From Pseudomicrostroma phylloplanum (Eukaryota; Basidiomycota; Exobasidiomycetes; Microstromatales), in assembly GCA_039545275.1 (NCBI GenBank), contig BCHS01000007.1, positions 744,001 through 808,000 of the forward strand: a DNA stretch of 64,000 nt, given 5' to 3'. Below, one piece after another: positions 46,166-55,840 of this stretch; positions within the stretch are counted from its first letter, which is position 1; every line of letters begins with the position of its first letter. The translations under genes were made by a program, and so were the position numbers. Below the pieces are notes generated by a model, which was not told the DNA's origin, ran no database searches, and saw nothing but the letters and a program-made list of their open reading frames with translations.

Positions 46166-47211
46166 ATGTACCACCCCACGCGCGGCGGCACTCGTGGCGG
46201 GCAAGCCGAGTTCTCCTGGCAAGACGTGCGCAACGACAAGGATCGCGAGAACTACCTAGGCCACTCGGTCAACGCTCCCACTGGGCGGTGGCAGAAGGGC
46301 AAGGATGTCAACTGGTACAACAAGGACAAGGGAGACGGAGATGAGGGTGAGAAGAGGCGGGAGGAGTTGAGGGAGGTTAAGAGGAGGGAGGAGGAGGAGA
46401 TTAGAAGGAGATTGTGAGTGCGGGGGCGAGATGGAGAGGAGAGCGTAGCTGAGCTTAGCGAAGGATCCTCACTGACCATTCCCTCTCTCCAACACCACCT
46501 TCTCGGCGCGACTCTACCAGAGGAGGAGCTCCTCTCCCTCCATCCCTCTCCACCTCCTCCCTCGAAGGACCAAGACTAGGCGCCAACCTCCTCTCAGGCT
46601 CCGCCTCCCGTTCCACCCACCACGACCCCTCCACCTCGACCGGTTCCAACCGCTCCCACCTCGACCCTTCCAAAGCTCGCAACTGGGGAGCCGGGGAAAG
46701 GAGCACGGCAGAGTCAGGGCCAGGTGATGCTCGATCCGCTTCTCCCGACGACGATGCGGCGCCGGGGGTGACGGAGGAGGAGAAGCGCATTGCGATGAAG
46801 CTGGCCAAGATGGAGGGGAAGAGGCTCAGGCACGAGGAGCGAGAGCGGATACGGGAAGAGAGGAGGAAAAGAAAGGAAGGGGGAGAACATCGCAGTCACC
46901 ATCGCGACCGTGACCGTGATCGCCATTCCGAGGCGAGGGAAGAGCGAGACAGGTACGAGCGGCGCAGGGACCGGAGCGACTCTCGAGATGGCAGCCGTGG
47001 GATCTCGCCCCGACGAGACAGGAGGGACAGGAGCTTCTCCCCCAATCAACACCACAGGACACGCTATAGCAGGGAAGACAGCCCGAGGCGTCCACGTGAA
47101 GATCATCACAGGCGGACAGACCAAGACTACGATGAAGAGCGCTACCGGCGAAGGGACTCGCACGAACGTGAGCGCAGCACCTCTCAACGCGCCCGGGGCG
47201 ACAGGCGGTGA
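46166..47211 (+). CDS. MMTAG2-like (multiple myeloma tumour-associated protein 2 family) RNA-related protein
   Basis: Exons 46166-46413 and 46521-47211 (107-nt intron, phase 2) give 312 residues. The N-terminus carries the family signature: [37 protein letters not shown] and NWYNKDK, almost continuous with the human MMTAG2 pattern. A Lys/Glu helix follows, then a Ser-rich linker, and the C-terminal third is an RS/RD-like tail ([18 protein letters not shown]) typical of splicing-associated proteins. No experimentally established function is known to me. A pyrimidine-rich run ending CTACAG ten bases before the ATG suggests a leader intron. Confidence 0.85.
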
Positions 47212-47292
47212 GCAAGATCCTCATGCACACAAACATCAAACTGCTCATATTTCAATTGCAACAAATTTACGATCTATGATGGAGATGGCTGG

Positions 47293-49114
47293 TCAGAATA
47301 CATATCTAAATGCGCGGTTCTGCTTGTCAGTGAGATCCTTCTGGTCCAGCTCGATGTGCATCTTCAGGGACTCCTCGGAGGCGAGGTCGTCGTGGACTCG
47401 CCCCATGCTGCCACCTCCAGACGCAGAGTGCTGTCCAACATCTTCGCCCAAGCCGCCCAGCTGCTCGATCTGGCTCTTCGTGGTGCTCCCTTGACGGTCC
47501 CTCTTCCTGTTCTCCCATGCCATGATCCCTGCGAGTAGCCCCGCAAGGACCATGGTGACGAGCATCATGGCAGTGATGATGGCCCAGGTGGTGGGGTAGT
47601 GTCTGGCGGCCTCGGCCGGCTTGAGGATGTAGGCGGCGGCAATATTGCCTGCATTGTACCCCACAAAGACGGCCCCGGAGGCATAGGCAGACTTGGTCGA
47701 GCCGGCCACGTTGGCGCCCACGAGGGAGAGGAGCATGACGTAGGGCGCCCCAAAGGCCGGTAGCAGCCAGTAGCCCACCAGAGGGACGGCCTTGTTGCTC
47801 CAGCTCGAGCCCCAGATCATCGCTGCGCCGATGAGGACGGGCAGACAGCCAAGGCAGAGGAGGATCAGTCGGGCATTCTTGAAGCGTAGGGAGATAAAGG
47901 CGACGATGAGGATAGCGACGACGGTGACTGCTCCTCCCGGCGTCTGCAGCAGGATGGCCTTTGTAGGCGTGTACCCGATAGAACGAATGATGATGGGACC
48001 GAATGCCGTCACTCCTCCATTGACGACGTAGATTGCCGTGGCCATGAATGTGAAGATCCAGATCTTGACGTCGAGGAGCGCCTCGACCACCTGCGACCAG
48101 TTCCACTTGCTCTGCTCGCGGCTGAGCATCTCGTCCCGCGTCTTTTCTAGGATGAGCTCCACCTCTTGCTCCGAGAAGACATTGTACCCTGGTATCCTCA
48201 GTAGCGGGCGCTCCGTCGGTGACGGGGGCAGAAGGAGCAGGAGAGCGATTCCAAAGAAGACGGTCAGCGATCCCGGCACGAGAAAGAGGGTCTTCCACGT
48301 AGGGATGCTATGCGTCGTGGTTCCCAGTCCGTAATTGATCAGACCAGAGAGAACACTGAAGAGTCCCGTGGCAGAGTACCACACGCCGATCCTCATTGGC
48401 ATCTCCCGCGAAGTGTACCACTGGCGCGTTACCAGTAGGAAGCCCGGAGAGACGGTCGATTCGACTAGGCCGAGGAAGACGCGCTGCACGACGAGGCCAC
48501 GCCAAGAGGTGATGGCGGGCGTGAGGAGACAGATGGCGCCCCAGAGTATGATGCTCGCACCAAGGAAGCGAGAGACTTTGAGACGTTGCGAGAGGAGCGC
48601 AGCTGGGATGACGCCGACGATATACTGGGAGAGGCGGGGCGGGGAGAATACAGCAGGAGACATGGGAGTGATGGTGAGCGAGCGTGCCAAGAGCCGGCGT
48701 ATTCCCTCCGCGCCTGTACTCACGCCATAGTAAAAGGCGGCAGTGGCTAGCGAGTACCTTGAGAGGTCTTTGCCGACCTGCAAGTCCAGATCGGTCAGGA
48801 TCCCAAAGATGGTGGCGGAGCCCAGCACGGCCTGACCAGGGCAGAGACGAAGGCGAGTCAGCAGGAAGGTCCGCAGATGAAGTACAGGGGATACTTCACA
48901 GCTCTCCCACTCCCCCTAGCAAGCCGCCCGCGTACTCTCCCCCATCTGGTGCACTAACCTTATCATAAAACTGCAGCCCATAAGCAACAGTCATAATCGG
49001 CAGCAGCAGCACGTCCACTCGCAGCAGCACATTCCCCGCCGCCGTAGGTGCGTGCCCACGCGAGTGCCCAACCGAGGGGTCTTGTGAGTGAGATGAAGGG
49101 TGCGTCTTTGTCAT
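47293..49114 (-). CDS. MFS transporter, anion:cation symporter (Dal5/Tna1-like) family
   Basis: Exons 49114-48959, 48831-48724 and 48624-47293 give 531 residues. Junctions produce LQFYDK/AVLGSATIFGI and AFYYG/YIVGVIPAALLSQR, exactly the TM1-TM2 layout of this family. The loop 2-3 MFS motif is weak. The TM4-5 region (GLVESTVSPGFLLVTRQWYTSREMP) is strong and typical of ACS carriers for allantoate, nicotinate, biotin or pantothenate. About 12 membrane helices can be counted. The second intron (99 nt, 48625-48723) is a multiple of three without a stop. The substrate is not predictable. The gene is convergent with the MMTAG2-like gene, 81 bases apart. Confidence 0.88.
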
Positions 49115-49283
49115 CCTTGCGAAGAGGGGTGGGGTGGAAGGGAGAGAGAGAGGCTGGAGGTGCGCTCTACTCGGAGATCTCAAGTTCCTGGTGTGCGTGT
49201 AGCGTGTCCCTCTGAAGGACGAGTAGGAGGAGTAGGAGAGGAGGAGAGCGACGCCTTGAGGAGGAAGTAAGAAGTGGGAAGGG

Positions 49284-49335
49284 TATCCGTATCCGTCTCC
49301 GTATCCGTATCTGTAGCGAAGCGAAGCGAAGCGAA
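49284..49335. repeat. Imperfect (TATCCG)n followed by (GCGAA)4
   Basis: Two adjacent short tandem arrays, about 170-220 bases upstream of the MFS start. Confidence 0.85.
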
Positions 49336-49380
49336 GCGTAGAAAAGAAGGCAGGACCCCCTCGAGTCACATCCTCGATCA

Positions 49381-49404
49381 ATCAAAATCAAAATCAAAAT
49401 CAAA
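49381..49404. repeat. (ATCAAA)4 microsatellite
   Basis: Four tandem hexamers, perfect copies, upstream of the MFS gene. Confidence 0.9.
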
Positions 49405-49742
49405 TGCTGCAATGCACCCTCTCGATGCAAGCCCATGATGCACAAACCCTCCTGCCAGCCTCGAGGCCGCCGGCGCCGGCGGGAAGAAGGAGAAGAAGCT
49501 GCAGGGATGAATGAATTGTGAGAGAACTCCGCCAATCGATTTGGCCAATCGGGGATCGGCTCGAGCGGGCAATTGGCACGAGGGCAAGATATGGTCAGGG
49601 AGGGGATCAGGGAAAATGGCCGCCTCTATTCTGATTCGTACGATCTAGTCTATCATTGACAGTGGTAACTATACGGATTCCTACAGTACACACACGTTCA
49701 CCCGACAGCGGCACAACAGTCGCTCCCTTCCCGCCACTTCTC

Positions 49743-52384
49743 TCACCCACCCTGCACGCTCGAGTACCCCTTCGGGCACCCACTGCCCAGTATCGCCGTC
49801 CCGCTCCTCAAGTAGCACACTTTCGCCCTCACACACTCCCCCGTAACACACCTGGGGCTCAAGCTCGAGTTCCTCCCCTGGAAAGTAGTGAAAGCCTGAT
49901 CTACTAGCTGGGCTGGGCGGAGGAGCATTTCCGTTGTGAGCTGCGCCCAGAAGGCTGGAGTGAGGGGTTCGCTGGCTGGCCAGTGGCCCGAAGAGGTCAG
50001 CGGGACGGGGAGGGAGTAGGAGCCGTTGGCGCGCGAGGCGTGGAAATCGTCGTATGCCTCTCGTGCCGAGTAGAGGTGCTTCCATACCGGCCCATGCCCC
50101 TCCTCTTGCAGCGAAGAGAAAGAGGTGAGCTGGGTGTAGAATTGATGATAGTCGACCACCTCGTACGTCTCCGGATCAACCTCATAGATCCTCACACCCG
50201 GGTTGACATTCGTCCCCGGAGTGATCGAGGGGCCAATAAAAGAGTGGGCGATTGCGTCCGTAGGGAGGAGGGAGGAAGCGTTGTTCTGGTAGAAGACGTT
50301 GAAGAAGTCTTCGTGGGAGTGGCCGAAGAAGAGGTTGCGGATGGTGGAGTGGTAGCGCTCTACGATGACTTGGAGGAGGTTCGTGGGGTTCTTGAGTGGG
50401 TCGGAACCGGACCAGCCACTGTAGACGTGCTGTGAGGGACAGCAGGGGGAGAACGTGAGCGTGAGTCAGCGAGTGGGATCTACCTGTCAAGTCCTGAGAG
50501 CTCAATATCAACTCCTCCTTCCGTAGCTATAACTCACGCCGATAATCCAAACTCCCTCCTTCCGGCCCTCGGCGCGCTGCAGCTCATCCGTAAGGAAGCG
50601 CAAGATCCCACTCGGGTCAAATTTGCCATAATTGATCAAATTCCACGGGTTCCCGCTGTACCACAGATTCGTGTTCAGCGAAATGACTCGCAGACCTTTG
50701 CGAGGACTGACGGAAAAGGCACCATAGTGCTTTCCAATCTCCTCTGCCTCCTTGTGTGTCATCCAGCCGTCGGACTCCCATAGCTTGGAGACATAGTCGT
50801 AGTTCCAGCTGAAGGTGTCGTGCCCGTCTGGCAGGGCGTTCTGCGAGACGGCATCCTGGGGTGAGGAATCGTGGTTGCCTAGGGCGGTGAAGATGGGGCC
50901 GGAGCCAAGGGCGCGCCTCATCTGGTCGTGGACGGCTTGCTCGGCTTGATTAACAAGGGCATGAGAGTAGTGGTAGTCCGCATCGTGGGTGGTCTAAGGA
51001 ATAGAGGTAGTTGCAGTCGAGGTTGCGAAGCCGTTAGCTCTCTTATCTGTAGATTTACCTGGCGATCACGCCGACTCACCATGTCACCAGTATGGATCGT
51101 CATGTCCACATCCTTGCCGCCATTCAGCGGCGTCACCGCATTCAAAGCAGTGACCGCGACCGACCAAGGCGGGTCGCAAGTGTACTCTCCCCAGTAGCCA
51201 GCAGGATTGACCGTCGAAGAGCTGTTCAGTCCGCCCTTGAAAGTCGAGGCGACGGAGCTGTTGAACGAGTCGGCCCTGCAGCACTGCCCGCTGGTGCAGG
51301 CCGCCTCTGCCCCAACTAGATATCGAGGGTCGATGTGCATATCGCTCAGGTGCGCCACCTTGAGCGTGTCGCCCTTTCTCTTTCCCTCCAATGGCTTTCC
51401 AGTCTTCTTACTGAGATTCTTGGGAGCGTTCTCATGGCCCTTGAACCACTTCTTCACAAACGCCTTGGTGAGCGTCGAGGGCGGCGGTGCAGTGCAAGCC
51501 GAGAAGACCGAAGCGCAAATGGCCTGCCCGTCCACATCGCTCAGGTTCGCATAGCTCAAAATGGACGTGTACTGCGCTCCGAGTACACTCGGTGCGTACT
51601 CCCTCTTGCAAATCTCGTCCTGCGTCAGGCCAGACTTGGTAGATTGGAAACGATACTGCTTGCAAAGGGAGACCATCAATTCTGGACCTGAGTGGGGCTC
51701 GGCCCGAACCAGCGCTTGGCCGACCTTGAGAGCTCGGGTGCATTTTGTGCAGTTCGTGGCACCGGAGCTAGTGTCTTCAATGATGGCTTGGATCTTTTGC
51801 AGGGTCGCGTTCTTCATGCCAGCGGTAGGCGAGGCAGAGGGTCGTGGGTAGACGGCCTCGGAGGCCGGTGCGCCAGTCGGTAGTTCATGCGGATCGTCCA
51901 ATGAGTCCGGGAAGACTGAGTCGTCTACAATGTTCGTGATGATGGGTCTCGGCTCAGCGGTGAAGTCCCCCGGTAGAAAGTAGAAGCCATTAGAGAAAGC
52001 CTTTGTAGGAAATGCGCTGGGGGCAGTGTAGGGCGGAAAGGCAGACGAGGAGGAAGAGGAGGACTTCTTGCCAGAAGTCGGTGTGCCGTCGGCCCTGCGG
52101 GGATGAGGTGCTGCTGCCAGGGTATAGATGCTGCCAATGGCTAGGCCGACCAGGAGGAGTGCTGCGAGGGAGCGCATGGCTTTTGCTATCCGCGGATATG
52201 GCTTGGGCGGTGATTCTGGCTGCTGCGATTGGGATGTACGCTGGTGCCCACTTGTGCCAAGTAGGGCCGTAGTCTCTCCTGGTACGTTGCTCTCGACGTC
52301 GTATACCGTCGTTGCTGGTCTTGTGTCAGTTGCTGTGGATGTCAGATCTTCGTGTCTTGACTCCCGTCGAGGGTGACTGTCCAT
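49743..52384 (-). CDS. Acid sphingomyelinase-like phosphodiesterase, type II membrane form
   Basis: Exons 52384-51080, 50993-50538 and 50429-49743 give 815 residues. A cytosolic head of 70 residues precedes one membrane helix (about 72-92, SLAALLLVGLAIGSIYTLA), so the catalytic part is luminal or extracellular. A saposin-B-like domain with paired Cys (about 200-310; NCTKCTRAL, CKQYRF, DEICKREY) is followed by the metallophosphatase core: HLSDMHIDPRY, IHTGDM, LGNHDSS, then SLNTNLWY and GHSHEDFF for the two-metal site. Asn-X-Ser/Thr sites are frequent. Family role: hydrolysis of sphingomyelin or related phosphodiesters to ceramide-type products. Fungi lack typical sphingomyelin, so the natural substrate may be an inositol-phosphoceramide-like or other lipid. 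A TATATAA box lies about 45 bases before the ATG. Confidence 0.9.
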
Positions 52385-52426
52385 TGCTAGTCAGGAAGAA
52401 GTGAATCTCCCTCCCCCACTCCTCGG

Positions 52427-52433
52427 TTATATA
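52427..52433 (-). promoter_or_regulatory. TATA box (TATATAA) of the sphingomyelinase-like gene
   Basis: TATATAA on the minus strand, 43-49 bases upstream of the ATG at 52384. It predicts a very short 5' leader if transcription starts about 30 bases downstream. Confidence 0.6.
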
Positions 52434-52680
52434 CCGGCTGCTGATGCTGATGCTGATGCTGACAGCCCTGCAAGCTTCAGCACAAGAGGAGAATGGCACA
52501 GCAGAGCACCTCGGTAGTGACTCAGGGCATGTGGATGGCTACCAGCCGTGCAAAGGAAGCGAGGTGGGTCGACGCTGATAGGCGAAGCAAGCGAACGTGC
52601 AGCGCAACAAAGTAGAAAGAACGCTCCCCTCACCCGACTCACCCGACATCACATCCGCTCGGGCCACGCCTGTCGCGCCC

Positions 52681-52700
52681 CGAGTCGAGTCGAGTCGAGT
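52681..52700. repeat. (CGAGT)4 pentanucleotide microsatellite
   Basis: Four perfect tandem pentamers in the upstream region of the sphingomyelinase-like gene. Confidence 0.9.
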
Positions 52701-53099
52701 CGCCGCACAAGACAAAAGTCGCCGATGGACTGAACGGCGCTCGGCATCGCAGCCGACATCGCCGCACACCAAGGCAACGAGGGGAAGGGCGGGGCAGGTG
52801 TAAGACGTTATCAGATGCTCCGCAAGGAGGAAGGCACCATGGTGCTCGTCAGTCTTGCCGTGGAAGGAGCCCACTCTGACCCGTTCTCTGCAAAGCGGGG
52901 CGCAGCTGAACGTTGCACTTGAAGGCCACGAGAGGACAGAGACACCCTTGTCTGCCTTGGTCGATGCAGTGAAGCAGTGAATTTGTCATGTTCGACATTG
53001 TGTATTGTACAGATGCGGGGCTGGCTGCAGCGACGAGGGCGACAGTCATGCTGCCACAGCCGTTGCTACAGTGCTAGCGCGCTAGCCTCCTCTCCTTCT

Positions 53100-53961
53100 T
53101 CAGTCCTCTGCGACCTCCAGCCACCCCCTCACGATCAGCCCCTCGACTTCATTCCTCCTGACCCTCATTCTCTCCCCCCTCCTCAAATTCAGCGTGCCCA
53201 TCTCCGTCATCACCTCCCTCGCATCTCGCATAGCCACGACCGTGACCATGAGCTCATCCGGTGGCTTGAACTCCAGCCTGTGTCTTCCCCTCGCCCTGGA
53301 GGAAGAGGAGGCAGAGAGGGGCGAAGCGATGTCCAGGATGTCTAGGAACTCGGACTTGTACGCCGTGAGTAGCGAGGCATAGTTGCGTAGCCAGGAGAGC
53401 TCACCAGTAGAGAGCTTGGCGCGCAGCTCGACTGGGTGAGGCTTGTGTCCTGCTCCTCCTGCTCCGGCACCAGCTGTAGGACCTCCTGCACTTCCCACTT
53501 CTTCTTCCTCTTCGAGGACAAGTGCCACACTTCCCCCCTTTTCCCACAATTTCCTCTTCAACCACTCCATCCGATGATTATGGTACACGAGCAAACATCG
53601 CTTGTTCCTCTGTACTGTCAGATGGTGTGAGAGGAGTTGAGCGGCTAAGGAGGGGTCGCGCTCGGCGGCTTCGGCGGCGAATTCTGCACCACCGGGGACG
53701 GAAGACATGATGGAGTCGACTTCTTGCTGGAGTTGGCGGGTTTCGAGGAGGACGAGGCGGATGATCTCCTCACTGCACGGTGGAGGGAGGGAGGGAGGGA
53801 GGGGCAGGAAGAACAGAAGGTCAGAGGAAGGTCCATGAGAGCCATCTTGGCCTGCAGCTACTCCCAGCTAGAGCCCTCACTCACTTGTAAGGCTTCAGCG
53901 ACCCAGTAGCATCCACGTTTCTCGCCTCGACGATGAGCTTCAGCGCCTGATCACCAAACAT
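53100..53961 (-). CDS. PSF1: GINS complex subunit PSF1
   Basis: Exons 53961-53885 and 53772-53100 (112-nt intron, phase 2) give 249 residues. The first exon provides MFGDQALKLIVEARN, typical of PSF1. The junction yields LKPYNEEIIRLVLLETR, then the helical A-domain (QRNKRCLLVYHNHRMEWLKRKLW and LSWLRNYASLLTAYKSEFLD) and a C-terminal B-domain starting at KPPDELMVTV and ending with GLIVRGWLEV. PSF1 is one of four subunits of GINS, part of the CMG helicase at replication forks. A Gly/Ala-rich insertion (about 130-150) separates two helices. The intron 3' end is an unusually pure CCCT repeat tract. Confidence 0.92.
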
Positions 53962-54120
53962 GACCGGCCACAGGAGGAGAGGGATGGCCTTGATGAGGAG
54001 GGAGGGGGGGGGAGATGCGGAAGGAGAGCAGGCCAACACCCCACTCTACGCGTCGCACCTTTTTGTGTCGCGCCTCGGCACACGGGCGCAGGACAAGAGA
54101 GAAGTTGTGGAGAAAAGCGC
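53962..54120. promoter_or_regulatory. Short divergent promoter, PSF1 / CCDC174-like
   Basis: 159 bases between opposed start codons (264 if the CCDC174-like protein starts at 54226). It includes poly-G and CGCG-like sequence. Both genes must share this control region. Confidence 0.5.
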
Positions 54121-55718
54121 ATGGCGGGGAAGACTGACACGGAAGGAAAGGGACCACGGACGACGGACGATATCGGTTGCTCTTCTAGTACACACAAGAC
54201 ATTCGTTGTAACGACGTCTGTGACGATGCCTGCCGACCTGTACGGCCGAGAGGTCAAACGGCGCAAGCAGGGCGATGTCCCTTCGCCGAGCATCTCCTCG
54301 TCTTCCTTCCTCTCCCTCAAGGCAGAGCTCGCCAAGCACCAGTCCAACAGCAGCAGCGGGAGCGGTAGCAGCTCAAGACCTATCGGTGATGACCCAGGAG
54401 CGTCCACTGCCTCTTCTTCTCGGCAGCAAGACGAGTACTCACTCCCCTCTGCTTCCTCTTCCAAACGTCGTGGAGAAGCAGACGAGTCGTCCCTCTTGAG
54501 TGGCTCATTCGGCAAGCCCACCCGCAAATTGCCCGCCCATCTGCGTCCCTCCCCCAGTACCGCCCTTCGCGCCTCCAAGGACTCCTCCCACTCCTCTTTT
54601 TCCTCCCCCTCTCCGGGAACAAAAAGATCCAAGTCCAAGCAACCAGCAGGCGGCAGCTACACCCTCTCTTCCTGGTCCACCACTCCATCCGCTCAGCTGG
54701 AGCGCGATCGCAATCTCGTCCTGGAGCGCAAAGCGAGACTCTATGACCAGCTCAAGCGTGGATTGAGCGGTGGAGTGGACGAGGAGGACTTAAGGGACGA
54801 AGGGAGATTGGGCGGGTTGGTTGATTGGGAAAGGAAAGTCGAGGAGGGTGGGAGTGGGAGTGAGAGTGAGGAGGGTGGGGAGCAAGGAGAAGGAGAAGGC
54901 GAGGAGATGGTCGAATTTCAAGACGAGCTGGGACGCACTAGGATGCTGCCGAGGAGTCAGGTACCCATGGCGCAACTCATCGAGATGAAGAGGCGCGAGG
55001 AAGAGAAGGAGGCAGCCAAGTGAGTTGTTCCTTCTCGCAGCTTGTGTCATTGAGCCACACCGTATCTGATCCTGCGCCCTTCTACCCTCTTCCACCCGCC
55101 AGCATTCCCCTCCTACACGGTCCACAATACCACTTCCCCGTCCTCACCTCCGCTTCCTCTTCTGCACCCCATCACCTGGACGAGAATGCCCGGCCTCCAG
55201 AGCAACACTTTGACGCCTCGGCCGAAGTGCGCAACCGTGGTGCAGGCTTCTACCGGTTCACCGCTGGCAACGAGGAGGAGAGGAAGAGGCAGATGGCCGG
55301 TCTCAGGGAGGAGAGGGAGAGGACGTTGCGGGAGCGGGAGCGCAGAGAGGGGGTGGGAGAGGAGCTGAGAGAGGACGGAAAGCCAAGGGGGGCCACGGCT
55401 CCTGGTCTTGCGCTCGGGCTGGGGGGCGATGCGATCAAGCTCACGAAAGGGGAGAGACGTCTCGCGGAGCGACGAGAGCTGATAGAAGCCAGGCGTAGAG
55501 AGCTTGCTACTGCCAAGCAACAGAGCAGCGCACAAGACGAGGGAATTGCGAGTAGCATTGCTGTGCATATCGAGGCAGTTGGAGGCAAGGCCACGACGAA
55601 CCATCAAGAATCTGCATCGGGCAGTGAGGAGGAGCGTCGCCAGCGCGAGCGGCAGCAGAGGGCTATTGACCATTTCCTCGATGAAGTGGACGAAGAATAT
55701 CGCAGCAGACAGACATGA
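54121..55718 (+). CDS. CCDC174-like coiled-coil protein
   Basis: Exons 54121-55019 and 55103-55718 (83-nt intron, phase 2) give 504 residues. If translation starts at the in-frame ATG of 54226, it is 469 residues. The order resembles CCDC174: a head with SFLSLKAELAKHQ, a Ser-rich middle, the ERKARLYDQLKRG helix, a strongly acidic section with VEFQDELGRTR, and the block HFDASAEVRNRGAGFYRFT followed by a Glu/Arg coiled coil (EEERKRQMAGLREERER). The C-terminus is a short charged helix (RAIDHFLDEVDEEYRSRQ). CCDC174 is nuclear and linked to the spliceosome and exon-junction complex in animals. It is convergent with the LisH-WD40 gene. Confidence 0.82.
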
Positions 55719-55840
55719 GGGATAGCCAAATTGATGCCACTTGGGATGGCGCGGCTCAGCTTGTATTACTACCATCTTTCAACCTGTACCATTCTAGGCA
55801 ACGAATGGCAAGAGCGGCAGCTGAGCTTGGCTAGTGTGTC

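Larger units (their letters stand above)
49115..49742. promoter_or_regulatory. Promoter of the MFS gene with several short tandem repeats
   Basis: 628 bases, between the MFS start and the sphingomyelinase stop. It holds a TATCCG-like hexamer array (about 49284-49313), (GCGAA)4 at 49316-49335 and (ATCAAA)4 at 49381-49404. No gene is supported. Confidence 0.5.
52385..53099. promoter_or_regulatory. Promoter region of the sphingomyelinase-like gene, 715 bases
   Basis: Upstream of the sphingomyelinase start and downstream of PSF1, both on the minus strand. It contains a TATATAA box, a GCTGAT repeat (about 52439-52461) and (CGAGT)4 at 52681-52700. No gene is supported. Confidence 0.5.

Noticed and set aside
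47327..48298. Open frame of 323 codons in another frame of the MFS transporter
   Set aside because: Composition is Arg/His/Pro-rich shadow; the membrane-protein frame carries all conserved motifs.
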